DNA of 64,000 nucleotides from Pantoea sp. Lij88 (GCF_030062155.1 NZ_CP118269.1:1054001-1118000), one strand, 5' to 3'. Positions 46,388-56,223 are shown, numbered from the stretch's first letter. A program made the numbers and translations. Notes: generated by a model from the letters alone, not told the origin.

Positions 46388-47218
46388 GTGTCAGTTCAAC
46401 CCACAGTGATCGCCCAAATCAGCGATCTGCATATCAAGGCCAATGGCCGCCTCTCGTACAAACAGGTCGATACCCATGCGGCGTTGCTGCAGGTAATCGA
46501 CACGCTTAACACGCTGCAGCCACGACCCGATGCGGTGGTGATTACCGGCGACCTGGTCGATTTTGGCAGGCCGGAAGAGTATCAGACGCTGCGCGAAGCC
46601 CTGCAGCACCTGGAGCTGCCGTTTTATCTGATGGCTGGCAATCACGACGACCGCGAGGCGCTGCGTGCGGCCTTCCCGGATCACGCCTATCTGCAGTCGG
46701 GACCGACCCTGAACTGGCCGCTGAGCGTGGGCGGCGTCAGGCTGCTGGCGCTGGACTCCAGCGTGCCGCAACAGCCGTGGGGCGAGCTGGACGAGCACCA
46801 GCTGCAATGGCTGGATCAGGCACTGAGCGCGGCTGCCGAAGTGCCCACGCTGGTGATGCTGCATCATCCTCCTTTTGCCTGTGGCATTGCGCATATGGAT
46901 CGGCAACGGCTGCGTCAGCCGGAGGCCCTTGAGGCGATCGTTGCCCGCCATCCGCAGGTCGAGCGGGTGTTGTGTGGTCATCTGCATCGCAGCCTGCAGA
47001 CCCGCTTTGCCGGAACCCTGGCCTGCGTCGCACCGGGCGTGTCACATCAGGTGGCGCTGGATCTGGATCCCGAGGGACCGGCTCACTTTATTCTGGAACC
47101 GCCCGGCTTTCTGCTGCACTGCTGGCAACCGGGGCAGGGAATGGTCACGCATCAGTGTGCGATTGGTCATTTTTCTGGCCCCTGGCCCTTTTACGACAGC
47201 CAGGGATTAATCGATTAG
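46388..47218 (+). CDS. Calcineurin-like phosphodiesterase (GpdQ/Icc-like)
   Basis: The 276-residue cytoplasmic metallophosphoesterase has the full set of binuclear metal motifs: Asp13-x-His15 (ISDLH), GDLVD at 54-58, GNHDD at 84-88, HHPP near 159, and GHLH near 197. Features such as VDFGRPEEYQ, HHPPFACGIAHMD and the C-terminal GHFSGPWPFYDS recall GpdQ-type glycerophosphodiesterases and cyclic-nucleotide phosphodiesterases. The start is GTG at 46388, six bases after AAGGAG. As the last gene of the transporter operon it probably hydrolyses the imported compound. Confidence 0.85.
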   Translation: MSVQPTVIAQISDLHIKANGRLSYKQVDTHAALLQVIDTLNTLQPRPDAVVITGDLVDFGRPEEYQTLREALQHLELPFYLMAGNHDDREALRAAFPDHAYLQSGPTLNWPLSVGGVRLLALDSSVPQQPWGELDEHQLQWLDQALSAAAEVPTLVMLHHPPFACGIAHMDRQRLRQPEALEAIVARHPQVERVLCGHLHRSLQTRFAGTLACVAPGVSHQVALDLDPEGPAHFILEPPGFLLHCWQPGQGMVTHQCAIGHFSGPWPFYDSQGLID

Positions 47219-47329
47219 TGCCAGCCAAATCTGTATTAAACGGGGTGAAATTTGTCTTAATGCTGCTCAAAAATGCTGACACAGTGTAGACTTAAGCCCG
47301 GATATCAGGGCCTCTGGCACACATAAAAA

Positions 47330-47335
47330 TATAAT
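47330..47335 (+). promoter_or_regulatory. Candidate -10 of the diguanylate cyclase gene
   Basis: A perfect TATAAT 44 bp upstream of the start codon; no good -35 is seen at 16-18 bp. The preceding GTGCCAG (47218-47224) and CTGGCAC (47314-47320) are inverted repeats that bracket the region between the phosphodiesterase stop and this element. Confidence 0.4.
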
Positions 47336-47378
47336 CAGGCATTTACGACATGACATTCATCTCCGGGGCGGCGACGCC

Positions 47379-48944
47379 ATGCTAAAGCTCTTTCGGCCCA
47401 AGGCCGATTTGCGCAATCTGATCGCCCTGCTGGTGATTGTCAGCATTGTTATCACGCTCGCGAATACGCTCTATGCCACCTGGCGGGTTCAGCGCCAGGT
47501 GCTGATCGATTCCACACTGGAGGCGAACCGGGCCTATGCCGCCAAGCTCGCCTCAACCAGTGAAATTTTCTTCCAGCTGGCGCAGTCGCAACTGCACTAC
47601 AGCGCGAATCAGCTCAGCCGTGACTTTGGTAATGCGGGGCTGCTGGAAAGCGAAGTTAATCGCCTGCGCGAGCAGACCACCAGTTTCAACTCAGTCGCAA
47701 TAGTGGATGCGCAGGGCGTGATCAAAGCGATCTCGCCTGAATCCCTGACGCTGAAAGGGATGCACCTCACCAGCGACGCCTCGCGGGAGGCGCTGACGCT
47801 ACGACAGCCCATCATCAGTAAACCCACGCTTTCTGCCGCCAATAATCTGCTGGTGTTTGTCTCCTGGCCAGTCTGGAACCCCGAGGGGGATTACCTGGGC
47901 TACATCGGCGGCACGATCTATCTGAAGAAAAAAAGCATTCTGAATGCGCTGCTGGGTGAGCAGTTCTACCGGGATGGCACCACGATCTATGTGCTCGACA
48001 GCAATAATGAGGTGCTATATCACCAGAATCGTCAGCTGATTGGCAAAACGCTGCCTGCCATCGTCAGTCCGCGTGATGACCAGACCAATGGCTCGCTGAT
48101 GATGGCCGGTCCGGGTAACACGACACAGCTGGCAGGCTTTGCGGTGGTGCCGACCACCGGCTGGACGGTAGTGGCGCTGAAGCCGATTAAAATCACGCTG
48201 GATCCGCTGTCGGGTCTGTTAATGAAGGTCCTGAAAAACTCGGTGCCGTTCGCGCTGCTGACCCTGCTGGTTGCTGTGGTACTGGCGCGGCTGATTGCCC
48301 GGCCACTCTTCCAGCTGGCCCGTAAAGCCAGCCGGATGGATGCGCAGGGCGTTTCAAAAGAGATCGGTGGCATCACCGCCTGGTATTTTGAGGCGGCGCA
48401 GGTTAAGCGCGCGCTGCTCACCGGGATTGGTCTGGTGCAGGACAAAATCGGCCGCCTTAGCTCGGAGGCGCAGACCGATCCGCTGACCCAGTTACTGAAT
48501 CGCCGCGGGCTTAATGCCGTGCTGGAGTACTACCGCACGGTGCGCCAGCCTTTCTCGGTGCTGGCACTGGATATCGATCACTTCAAAAACGTTAACGACA
48601 GCTGGGGCCACGACGTGGGCGACCGGGTGATTCAGCAGGTGGCGAGCACGCTGCGTGCCAGCGCCCGTCAGTCTGACGTCGTCTGTCGCAATGGCGGAGA
48701 GGAATTTCTGATGCTGTTGCCGGGAACGCCACTGGATGAGGCGCAGATTATTGCGGAGCGCGTGCGGCTTGGCATTGCCGAAGCCTGGCTCACCGACGTG
48801 GGGCGAATCACCCTCTCTATCGGCGTCGCGGCCTGGAACGGGTCACAGGATGCCGGACTGGAAAGCAGCTTAAAACAGGCAGATGCGGCGCTTTATGAGG
48901 CGAAAAATGCCGGACGTAACTGCGTTATCGTGGCTGCACCTTAA
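47379..48944 (+). CDS. Membrane-bound diguanylate cyclase with periplasmic sensor domain
   Basis: The 521-residue protein has a first membrane helix (about 13-33), a periplasmic dCACHE-like domain (about 40-275; NSVAIVDAQGVIKAISPESL, DGTTIYVLDSNNEVLYHQ), a second helix (about 288-310), a HAMP-like linker and a C-terminal GGDEF domain. The active-site motif is GGEEF (439-443), a functional variant, and an inhibitory-site RxxD (Arg430-Asp433) lies five residues upstream, so product feedback by c-di-GMP is expected. It should make c-di-GMP in response to an external ligand. It is separated from the transporter operon by 160 bp. Confidence 0.93.
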   Translation: MLKLFRPKADLRNLIALLVIVSIVITLANTLYATWRVQRQVLIDSTLEANRAYAAKLASTSEIFFQLAQSQLHYSANQLSRDFGNAGLLESEVNRLREQTTSFNSVAIVDAQGVIKAISPESLTLKGMHLTSDASREALTLRQPIISKPTLSAANNLLVFVSWPVWNPEGDYLGYIGGTIYLKKKSILNALLGEQFYRDGTTIYVLDSNNEVLYHQNRQLIGKTLPAIVSPRDDQTNGSLMMAGPGNTTQLAGFAVVPTTGWTVVALKPIKITLDPLSGLLMKVLKNSVPFALLTLLVAVVLARLIARPLFQLARKASRMDAQGVSKEIGGITAWYFEAAQVKRALLTGIGLVQDKIGRLSSEAQTDPLTQLLNRRGLNAVLEYYRTVRQPFSVLALDIDHFKNVNDSWGHDVGDRVIQQVASTLRASARQSDVVCRNGGEEFLMLLPGTPLDEAQIIAERVRLGIAEAWLTDVGRITLSIGVAAWNGSQDAGLESSLKQADAALYEAKNAGRNCVIVAAP

Positions 48945-49041
48945 TCGCATAAACCTGGAAGGTTTTGCAACGGCAGGGTGAAACGGGCGGGGAAGGGAAA
49001 GTAAGCAGGGCGCGGCGATCGGGCTACCGCGCCCTTCAACA

Positions 49042-49509
49042 TCAGGCTGACTTAATGTAATCCAGCACCATGTCGTGGTGATTCGAGGTCTTAAAGTTAT
49101 CAAACACTTTTTCGATCTTGCCCTCAGCATCCACCAGGAAGCTGATGCGATGAATGCCGTCATAGGTTTTCCCCATAAACGTTTTTTCACCCCAGACGCC
49201 AAACGCCTGGCAGACTTCATGATTTTCATCTGACAGCAGCGTAAAGTTCAGCAGCTCTTTTTCGACAAACTTTGACAGCTTTTCCGGTTTGTCGGTGCTG
49301 ATACCCAGCACTTCCACACCCGCTTTCTTCAACTCATCCATGTTGTCACGCAGACCGCACGCCTGCACGGTGCAGCCTGGTGTCATCGCCTTCGGGTAGA
49401 AGTACACCAGAACGCGCTGTCCCTGGAAGTCGGTCAGATTCACGTGTTCGCCGTCCTGGTCTGGCAGGCTAAATGCGGGTGCAGTATCTCCGGCTTTCAG
49501 TGGATTCAT
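49042..49509 (-). CDS. bcp: Thiol peroxidase Bcp (peroxiredoxin Q)
   Basis: Bcp reduces hydrogen and organic peroxides using thioredoxin. The 155-residue protein has the peroxidatic Cys46 in TPGCTVQACGLR and the resolving Cys51 in the same helix, and closely follows E. coli Bcp. The ATG at 49507-49509 (MNPLKAGD) with GGAGAG eight bases upstream is used; one codon earlier a GTG would add a residue. It lies downstream of gcvR on the same strand, the usual order. Confidence 0.96.
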   Translation of the reverse strand: MNPLKAGDTAPAFSLPDQDGEHVNLTDFQGQRVLVYFYPKAMTPGCTVQACGLRDNMDELKKAGVEVLGISTDKPEKLSKFVEKELLNFTLLSDENHEVCQAFGVWGEKTFMGKTYDGIHRISFLVDAEGKIEKVFDNFKTSNHHDMVLDYIKSA

Positions 49510-49660
49510 CACATCTCTCCATTTTCTTATTCAGGCTGTGGGTAATACACCATCCGGCCAGAAACGGCCAGAGGCAGGATTACCATCAGGGGGTATTTCA
49601 CCACATAGCCGCGCACTCGCCAGTTATGTGGAGAAATAACTCCGGTTTATGGACCAAAGC

Positions 49661-50242
49661 TTAGCGTACTGCGCTGACAGATTCGCTGCTGTCGGCATCT
49701 GACACACTGTAGAGACGCAGCGTCCCCTGGGCATTCAGCTCCTGACACAGCGTATTAAACGCCTGCTCAAACGTGGTGCCACTGGTTCGCGTCGGACTGT
49801 GGGCCGTCATTTGAATATAGAGCGTTGGCGGCAAATCGTGTTGCGCAGGTGTGATGCGCGACACCAGTTCGGCCACATTCATCTGATGCTTATCAATCAG
49901 ATCGGTGAAGCGCTCAATAATATGGGGCGAATCGGCGACTTCAACCTGAATGAACGCCGTGTCCGGCATGGGCGGACGGAGCCGGGCGTTGGTGCGCTTC
50001 ATCACGATCAGCAGTTCCAGCTCTGCGCCTTTCAGCGGCAGGGTGGATTCAATCAGTGTAATCGCGTTCCAGCTGCCCGACAGCAGCATGATAAAGGTGA
50101 ACTCATCCCCGAGCATGGCAAGACGGCTATCTTCAATATTGCAACCGCAGCTGCTGACGTGTCGGGTAATGGTGTTGACGATACCCGGACGGTCAACACC
50201 GAGCGCGGTGATCACCAGATGATGGGGCTGAGATTGCGGCAA
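49661..50242 (-). CDS. gcvR: Glycine cleavage system transcriptional repressor GcvR
   Basis: GcvR holds back activation of the glycine cleavage operon by binding GcvA. The 193-residue protein is two tandem ACT domains: LVITALGVDRPGIVNTITRHV (from residue 9) and IQVEVADSPHIIERFTDLID (from about 95). I place the start at TTG 50240-50242 because it lies exactly eight residues before LVITALG, as in E. coli, and has AGAGG upstream. An ATG at 50275 gives an 11-residue extension without a ribosome binding site. It is divergent from dapA. Confidence 0.88.
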   Translation of the reverse strand: MPQSQPHHLVITALGVDRPGIVNTITRHVSSCGCNIEDSRLAMLGDEFTFIMLLSGSWNAITLIESTLPLKGAELELLIVMKRTNARLRPPMPDTAFIQVEVADSPHIIERFTDLIDKHQMNVAELVSRITPAQHDLPPTLYIQMTAHSPTRTSGTTFEQAFNTLCQELNAQGTLRLYSVSDADSSESVSAVR

Positions 50243-50385
50243 AATGGCTTTTCCTCTGCTTTCGCTAATAACCATAAGGTAAACATAAAAAAAACTGCTG
50301 ACAAGCGCGGGAATGGCGTGGCTTGCTTGCTTTTCCCTAAGTGTAAAACGTACCATGAAGCACTTGTTTGTCGAGGGGATCGCCA

Positions 50386-51264
50386 ATGTTTACGGGAAGT
50401 ATTGTTGCACTCGTTACGCCAATGGATGACAGCGGTAATGTCTGCCGGTCGAGTCTGAAAAAACTGATTGATTATCACGTCGCCAGCGGCACCGCGGCGA
50501 TCGTTTCCGTCGGCACCACAGGCGAATCTGCAACCCTGAGCCATGAAGAACATGGTGATGTGGTGATGCTGACCCTGGAACTGGCCGATGGCCGTATTCC
50601 GGTGATTGCCGGAACCGGTGCAAATGCCACCGCTGAAGGCATCTCTCTGACGAAGCGTTTTGAAAATTCCGGCGTGGTCGGTTGCCTGACCGTGACGCCT
50701 TATTACAATCGTCCGACGCAGGAAGGGCTGTTCCAGCACTTTAAAGCGATTGCGAATAGCACCAGCCTGCCACAGATGCTGTATAACGTTCCCTCGCGTA
50801 CCGGTTGTGACATGCTGCCGGAAACCGTTGCCCGCCTGGCCGAAATCAAAAATATTATCGGAATCAAAGAGGCAACCGGGAACTTATCGCGGGTTAGTCA
50901 GATCCAAGAGCTGGTTAATGAAGATTTCATTCTGGTGAGTGGCGATGACGCGACTGCGCTGGACTTTATGCAACTGGGCGGTAAAGGCGTCATTTCGGTG
51001 ACCGCAAACGTCGCTGCGCGCGAAATGGTCGAACTGTGTCAACTTGCACAGCAGGGCAATTTCGTCGAGGCACGCCGCCTGAATCAGCGTCTGATGCACC
51101 TGCACCAGACGCTTTTCTGTGAACCCAATCCTATCCCGGTGAAATGGGCTGCGAAACAGCTAGGATTAATCGCTAACGACACGCTGCGTCTGCCAATGAC
51201 GCCACTGACTGCAGCCGGCCAGCCGAAAGTGGAGCAGGCGCTGGTGAAAGCGGGTTTGCGATAA
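50386..51264 (+). CDS. dapA: 4-hydroxy-tetrahydrodipicolinate synthase
   Basis: DapA condenses pyruvate with aspartate semialdehyde, the first step unique to lysine and diaminopimelate synthesis. The 292-residue TIM-barrel protein has the Schiff-base Lys161 (GIKEATGN), Tyr133 (LYNVPSRTG) and Thr44/Thr45 (VGTTGES). The ATG at 50386 (MFTGSIVAL) is seven bases after GAGGGG. bamC follows after 14 bp, the conserved pairing. dapE of the same pathway is at 57.1 kb. Confidence 0.97.
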   Translation: MFTGSIVALVTPMDDSGNVCRSSLKKLIDYHVASGTAAIVSVGTTGESATLSHEEHGDVVMLTLELADGRIPVIAGTGANATAEGISLTKRFENSGVVGCLTVTPYYNRPTQEGLFQHFKAIANSTSLPQMLYNVPSRTGCDMLPETVARLAEIKNIIGIKEATGNLSRVSQIQELVNEDFILVSGDDATALDFMQLGGKGVISVTANVAAREMVELCQLAQQGNFVEARRLNQRLMHLHQTLFCEPNPIPVKWAAKQLGLIANDTLRLPMTPLTAAGQPKVEQALVKAGLR

Positions 51265-51278
51265 TTTAGGGAGTTTGA

Positions 51279-52310
51279 ATGAATTACTCAGTAAAGCGGT
51301 CAACAGTAGCCACAGTGGTGGGGCTTTCTACCCTGATGCTGTTGTCGGCCTGTTCAAGCGATCAGCGTTACAAGCGCCAGGTCAGCGGTGATGAATCTTA
51401 TCTTGAAGCCAGTCAGTTAAGTGAACTGAAAGCGCCTGCCGGAATGATCCTGCCGGTACAGCGTGGTGATTACGACGTGCCGCGCATCACCAGCCAGGCA
51501 CCGACCGGCAAGCAGCTCGACATCCGTCCGCCAGCCCAGCCGCTGGCGCTGATGAACGGCACCCGCGCACAGTTCAGCAACAACACTGGCGCACTGATGA
51601 TTGACAGCAACCGCGGTTCAGTCTGGCCACGCGTCGTCAGCGTCGTGCAGGCCAACAAATTCCCGATTGCTTCACGTAATGACGCCGGCCAGCAGCTGAC
51701 AACCGACTGGGTGCAGTGGAACCGTGCTGATGAAGATCAGCAGTATCGTGGCCGCTACCAGATCAGCGTGCAGTCGCAGAGCTATCAGCAGCAGCTCACC
51801 GTGCGTCTGCTGGAGCTGCAGCAGGATGGTAAAACCATTACCTCACCTGTACAGATCCAGCGTTATACCGCGCAGATGCTGAATGAACTCAGCACCGGTC
51901 TGGACAAGATTGATACCGCCAGTGAAAACGCGGCGGCGGGTCGTGTGAGTGGAGCCATTGATGTGCAGAGCGGTGCAGATGACACCGGCCTGCCCATGCT
52001 GATCCTGCGCACGCCATACAACGTGGCATGGCAGCGTCTGCCTGATGCGATGAAACGCGTCGGGATGGACGTGACCGATACCACCCGCTCTACCGGCAGC
52101 ATGAAGGTGACCTACAAGTCACTGAGCAGCAGCGACTGGGATTCAGTGGGTGCGAAAGATCCGGAATTAGAAAACGGTGATTACAAAGTGCAGGTCGGTG
52201 ATCTCGACAACCGCACCAGTCTGCAGTTCATCGACCCGAAAGGGCATGTGCTGACCCAGTCGCAGAACGATGCGCTGGTGGCCGTGTTCCAGGCGGCGCT
52301 GAACAAATAA
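51279..52310 (+). CDS. bamC: Outer-membrane assembly lipoprotein BamC
   Basis: BamC (NlpB) is a BAM-complex lipoprotein. The 343-residue precursor has lipobox LSAC (Cys25), then the long unstructured N-terminal segment known to wrap BamD (about 28-95, [20 protein letters not shown]), and two helix-grip domains separated by a Ser/Ala-rich linker around 220. It is co-transcribed with dapA and ends at a strong terminator. Confidence 0.95.
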   Translation: MNYSVKRSTVATVVGLSTLMLLSACSSDQRYKRQVSGDESYLEASQLSELKAPAGMILPVQRGDYDVPRITSQAPTGKQLDIRPPAQPLALMNGTRAQFSNNTGALMIDSNRGSVWPRVVSVVQANKFPIASRNDAGQQLTTDWVQWNRADEDQQYRGRYQISVQSQSYQQQLTVRLLELQQDGKTITSPVQIQRYTAQMLNELSTGLDKIDTASENAAAGRVSGAIDVQSGADDTGLPMLILRTPYNVAWQRLPDAMKRVGMDVTDTTRSTGSMKVTYKSLSSSDWDSVGAKDPELENGDYKVQVGDLDNRTSLQFIDPKGHVLTQSQNDALVAVFQAALNK

Positions 52311-52319
52311 AGTTGCCTC

Positions 52320-52344
52320 AGGCCGGAGATTCTCCGGCCTTTTT
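52320..52344 (+). terminator. Terminator after dapA-bamC
   Basis: AGGCCGGAG (52320-52328) and CTCCGGCCT (52332-52340) with a 3-nt loop and a T-run (52340-52344). Confidence 0.88.
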
Positions 52345-52357
52345 ATTTTGTTTTTGG

Positions 52358-52390
52358 CATAATAGCGCGCGGCGAAGTAAACGATTGCGT
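52358..52390 (+). promoter_or_regulatory. purC promoter and PurR box
   Basis: CATAAT (52358-52363) is a probable -10. Just downstream AAGTAAACGATTGCGT (52375-52390) matches 13 of 16 positions of the PurR consensus, where it would overlap the start of transcription. Two small hairpins follow in the leader (GATTGC/GCAATC and CAGCGGC/GCCGCTG). Confidence 0.7.
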
Positions 52391-52455
52391 CAAGGCAATC
52401 GCCGCAGCGGCACTGGCCGCTGAACACCCGTTATTTCAAGTCTGGAGTGAACAAG

Positions 52456-53169
52456 ATGCAAAAGCGAGCTGAGTTGTATCGCGGTAAAGCGAAAACCGTA
52501 TACAGCACCGATAACCCGGAGCTGCTGATACTCGAATTCCGCAACGATACGTCAGCAGGTGATGGCGCCCGAATCGAGCAGTTTGATCGCAAGGGAATGG
52601 TTAACAACAAGTTCAACCACTTCATCATGACCAAATTGCAGGAAGCGGGTATCCCGACCCAGATGGAAGCGCTGCTGTCCGATACCGAAGCGCTGGTGAA
52701 GAAGCTGGAGATGGTGCCGGTAGAGTGCGTGGTTCGTAACCGCGCCGCAGGCTCGCTGGTAAAACGTCTGGGTGTGGAAGAGGGCATGGTGCTTAATCCA
52801 CCGCTGTTTGATCTTTTCCTGAAAGATGATGCAAAGCATGACCCGATGGTCAACGAATCCTACTGCGAAACCTTTGGCTGGGTCAGCAAGCAGAACCTGG
52901 CGCGGATGCAGGAACTGACCTTTAAAGCCAACGACGTGCTGAGCAAACTGTTCGACGATGCCGGGCTGATTCTGGTCGACTTCAAACTGGAGTTTGGTCT
53001 GTTTAACGGTGAAGTCACGCTGGGCGATGAGTTTTCGCCAGACGGTGCGCGCCTGTGGGACAAAGAGACGATGGATAAAATGGACAAAGACCGTTTCCGT
53101 CAGAGCCTTGGCGGCGTGGTCGAAGCCTATGAAGCCGTAGCACAGCGACTGGGCGTGAAACTCGACTGA
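52456..53169 (+). CDS. purC: SAICAR synthetase
   Basis: PurC ligates aspartate to CAIR with ATP in purine synthesis. The 237-residue protein carries [11 protein letters not shown] at the N-terminus (ATP site), [16 protein letters not shown], the substrate loop DPMVNESYC, and [11 protein letters not shown]. The ATG at 52456 ([10 protein letters not shown]) matches E. coli and follows TGGAGTGA. It has its own PurR-type promoter and terminator, as in E. coli where it also follows bamC. Confidence 0.97.
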   Translation: MQKRAELYRGKAKTVYSTDNPELLILEFRNDTSAGDGARIEQFDRKGMVNNKFNHFIMTKLQEAGIPTQMEALLSDTEALVKKLEMVPVECVVRNRAAGSLVKRLGVEEGMVLNPPLFDLFLKDDAKHDPMVNESYCETFGWVSKQNLARMQELTFKANDVLSKLFDDAGLILVDFKLEFGLFNGEVTLGDEFSPDGARLWDKETMDKMDKDRFRQSLGGVVEAYEAVAQRLGVKLD

Positions 53170-53205
53170 GTTTGCCTTTAGCGCACAAAGAACGCAGAAA
53201 GAAAG

Positions 53206-53231
53206 AGGAGAGCCCCGGCTCTCCTTTTTTC
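53206..53231 (+). terminator. Terminator after purC
   Basis: AGGAGAGCC (53206-53214) and GGCTCTCCT (53217-53225) with T to about 53230. Confidence 0.85.
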
Positions 53232-53310
53232 ATTTTGGTCTAAAGCTGGTGATTGCTCCCTCACACAACTAAAATCATGCCATCTGAAAAAATGACTGAG
53301 GGAATACAGC

Positions 53311-54177
53311 ATGCGCTGGCAAGGGCGTCGCGAAAGCGACAATGTAGAGGACCGTCGCGACCAGTCGTCCGGTTTAGGTGGCGGAGGCCGTCAGATTCGT
53401 CTGCCGCGCGGTAAAGGCGGTATCGTTCTGCTGATCGTGGTCGCTGTCGCAGGTTATTACGGTTACGACCTGACCGCACTGCTGACGGGGGGCGAAGTTG
53501 CACCGACCAGCCAGCAGCAACAGCGTAGTGTCAGCGTTAATGATGACGAGGCCGCCAAATTCACGAAGGTGATCCTGGCGACTACGGAAGATACCTGGGG
53601 CAAACTGTTCAAGCAGATGAACAAGCAGTATGTTGCGCCGAAGCTGGTGATGTATCGCGGCGCAACCCGCACCGGCTGCGGGACCGGACAGTCTGTGATG
53701 GGGCCGTTCTACTGTCCTGCCGACCAGACCGTTTATATCGACCTCTCTTTCTATGACGAGATGAAAACCAAACTCGGCGCAGGCGGTGACTTCGCCCAGG
53801 GCTATGTCGTCGCGCATGAAGTGGGCCACCATGTTCAGAAACTGCTGGGCATTGAGCCGAAAGTGCGTGAAATGCAGCAGGGCGCCAGCCAGACGCAGGT
53901 CAACCAGCTTTCCGTGAAAATGGAACTGCAGGCGGACTGTTTTGCTGGTGTATGGGGACACTACATGCAGCAGGAGAACATCCTCGAAGCGGGCGATCTG
54001 CAGGAAGCGCTGAATGCCGCTGAGGCCATTGGTGATGACCGCCTGCAGCAGAAAGGTCAGGGCCGCGTGGTGCCGGACAGCTTTACCCACGGGACTTCTG
54101 AGCAGCGCTACACCTGGTTCAAGCGCGGATTTGATGGTGGCGATCCAGGACAGTGCAACACCTTCGCCAGCAACTGA
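53311..54177 (+). CDS. ypfJ: YpfJ-type neutral zinc metallopeptidase
   Basis: The 288-residue protein has a charged N-terminus ([17 protein letters not shown]), one membrane helix (about 36-56, [19 protein letters not shown]) and a periplasmic domain with the zinc motif HEVGH (169-173) and a downstream Glu in [12 protein letters not shown]. This matches the YpfJ family of putative metallopeptidases; substrate unknown. Its TGA overlaps the tmcA ATG by one base. Order purC-ypfJ-tmcA-ypfH follows E. coli. Confidence 0.92.
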   Translation: MRWQGRRESDNVEDRRDQSSGLGGGGRQIRLPRGKGGIVLLIVVAVAGYYGYDLTALLTGGEVAPTSQQQQRSVSVNDDEAAKFTKVILATTEDTWGKLFKQMNKQYVAPKLVMYRGATRTGCGTGQSVMGPFYCPADQTVYIDLSFYDEMKTKLGAGGDFAQGYVVAHEVGHHVQKLLGIEPKVREMQQGASQTQVNQLSVKMELQADCFAGVWGHYMQQENILEAGDLQEALNAAEAIGDDRLQQKGQGRVVPDSFTHGTSEQRYTWFKRGFDGGDPGQCNTFASN

Positions 54178-56150
54178 TGATCCCGGAGCCGTTTATGCAA
54201 CAGGCCGGTGTGCGTCGTCTGGCAGTCATCAGCGGCGACCCGGCCTGGTGCTTAGATCGGGCTGCGGAGTGGCGTGAAACGTTCATCGGCGACTGGATTG
54301 AACTGAGTCCGGCGCCGTTCTTCTCTGCATCCGCTGAAAAGTCAGTTCTGCACAAACAGCCAGGCGCGGTTCGCACGCTGCTTGGCCGTGAATTTCGTCA
54401 TGCGCTATTCGATGCCCGTCAGGGTTTTCATGCCGAAGCTTTCGCGGCGCTGGCCGGTACGCTGACCGCCGGTAGCTGGCTGTTGCTGCTGGTGCCGCCC
54501 TGGGAACAGTGGTCGCAACAGCCTGACACCGACAGCCTGCGCTGGGCGGACGTCGCGGAACCCATCCCAACCCCGCATTTTGTTCGCCACCTGCAACAGC
54601 TGATTCTGGCAGATGACCAGGTGCTGCTGGCGCGGCAGCATCAGCCATGCCGTTTGCCGGCGCAGCCGGACTGGCCGCAGTGGCACTGTCAGGCACCGCA
54701 ACAGCAACAGGCAATTCTTGATCAGCTGATGACGCTGCCATCGGGTGTCGCCGTGCTGACCGCCGCCCGTGGACGGGGTAAATCGGCGCTGGCGGGGATG
54801 CTGGCCCGGCAGCATGGCCATTGTCTGGTCACCGCGCCAGCCAAAGCCTCAACAGAGGTGCTGGCCACCTTTGCCGGGGAGCACTTTCACTTTATGGCAC
54901 CCGATGCGCTGCTGGCGCTGGAGACGCCGCCACCGGCGGACTGGCTGATTGTGGATGAAGCCGCGGCGATCCCGGCTCCGCTGCTGCAGGCGCTGGTCAG
55001 CCGGTATCCCCGCGTGCTGCTCACCACCACCGTGCAGGGCTACGAAGGCAGCGGGCGCGGGTTTATCCTTAAATTCTGCGCCGGGCTTACCGGGGTTCAC
55101 TATTTCACGCTGGATGAGCCGCTGCGCTGGTCGCGTTTCGATCCGCTGGAGCAGTGGCTGAATCAGGCGCTATTGTTTGACGATGCCACCGCTGCTGCAC
55201 CTGACGCCCCGGTGATGCCACAGCGGGTTGAACGTCACGATTTCAGCACGCTTGAGGCCGCTTACCGTCTGCTCACCAGCGCGCACTACCGCACTTCGCC
55301 GCTTGACCTGCGCCGCCTGCTGGATGCGCCGGGTATGGAACTGTGGCGGGCGGGCGAGGCGCCTGCGTTACAGGGCGCGCTCTGGCTGGTGGAGGAGGGC
55401 GGACTTGAACCTGACCTGGCGCAGGCGGTCTGGGCGGGCACCCGACGACCGCGCGGGAATCTGGTGGCACAGTCACTGGCAGCCCATGCCGGTCTGGCTG
55501 AGGCGGCAACCCTGCGCTCGCTGCGGATCAGCCGCATTGCCGTGGCGGCTGAGAGCCGTCGCCGGGGAACCGGCCAGCAGCTTGTGGCCGCGGCGGCCAG
55601 GGCGGCAGCCGATCACGACTATCTCTCTGTCAGCTTCGGCTACACTGAATCACTCTGGTCGTTCTGGCGCGCCTGTGGTTTTACCCTGGTGCGGATGGGT
55701 AGTCAGCGCGAAGCCAGCAGCGGCTGTTATGCGGCGATGGCTATCCTGCCCTGTTCTGCTGCGGGCAGGGCACTGGCGCGCCGGGCGGCAGACCAGCTGG
55801 CGCGCGACTGGCCGCGGTTGCGCCAGCACATTGCTCTGGACCTGCAGTTTGAAGAGGCCATGGATGACGGACTGACCGCGCAGGATCGCCATCTGGCGGC
55901 TGGTTTTGCCTGGGCGCAGCGCCCACTGGAGGCGAGCCTGCCGGTGCTGCAGCGTCTGGTTGAGGCCAGCGTCACGCCCGACCCGTTACTGGCCGCTGCG
56001 GTTGCCGCACCCGATGCGCTAAGCGAGCTGGCCCGGCAGGCGGGTGTGAGCGGACGCAAAGCGCTAATCGCTAAGCTGCGTCAGCAGGCGGCTTCACTCC
56101 TCGAAAGCCTGGGTGTGACGGCGGAGTCGCTGCACTGGCCATTGAAATAA
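54177..56150 (+). CDS. tmcA: tRNA(Met) cytidine acetyltransferase TmcA
   Basis: TmcA makes N4-acetylcytidine at the wobble base of elongator tRNA-Met. The 657-residue protein has an N-terminal DUF1726 region, an RNA-helicase-like ATPase with Walker A AARGRGKS (Lys202) and Walker B WLIVDEAAAIP, a GNAT acetyltransferase domain (LRISRIAVAAESRRRGTGQQL) and a C-terminal tRNA-binding tail. The start is the ATG at 54177 overlapping the ypfJ stop (TGATG); the ATG at 54195 is an alternative. E. coli TmcA is about 670 aa. Confidence 0.93.
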   Translation: MIPEPFMQQAGVRRLAVISGDPAWCLDRAAEWRETFIGDWIELSPAPFFSASAEKSVLHKQPGAVRTLLGREFRHALFDARQGFHAEAFAALAGTLTAGSWLLLLVPPWEQWSQQPDTDSLRWADVAEPIPTPHFVRHLQQLILADDQVLLARQHQPCRLPAQPDWPQWHCQAPQQQQAILDQLMTLPSGVAVLTAARGRGKSALAGMLARQHGHCLVTAPAKASTEVLATFAGEHFHFMAPDALLALETPPPADWLIVDEAAAIPAPLLQALVSRYPRVLLTTTVQGYEGSGRGFILKFCAGLTGVHYFTLDEPLRWSRFDPLEQWLNQALLFDDATAAAPDAPVMPQRVERHDFSTLEAAYRLLTSAHYRTSPLDLRRLLDAPGMELWRAGEAPALQGALWLVEEGGLEPDLAQAVWAGTRRPRGNLVAQSLAAHAGLAEAATLRSLRISRIAVAAESRRRGTGQQLVAAAARAAADHDYLSVSFGYTESLWSFWRACGFTLVRMGSQREASSGCYAAMAILPCSAAGRALARRAADQLARDWPRLRQHIALDLQFEEAMDDGLTAQDRHLAAGFAWAQRPLEASLPVLQRLVEASVTPDPLLAAAVAAPDALSELARQAGVSGRKALIAKLRQQAASLLESLGVTAESLHWPLK

Positions 56151-56223
56151 TTCGACCATCTGGCTCAAATTATCCTCATATCATTTTGTTCCACGCAGCG
56201 TAGAGTGAACACAGGAGGTCAAC

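Noticed and set aside
49527..49610. Short reverse frame between gcvR and bcp beginning at a GTG and ending PLAVSGRMVYYPQPE
   Set aside because: Only about 26-28 codons, no clear ribosome binding site; kept out for lack of support.
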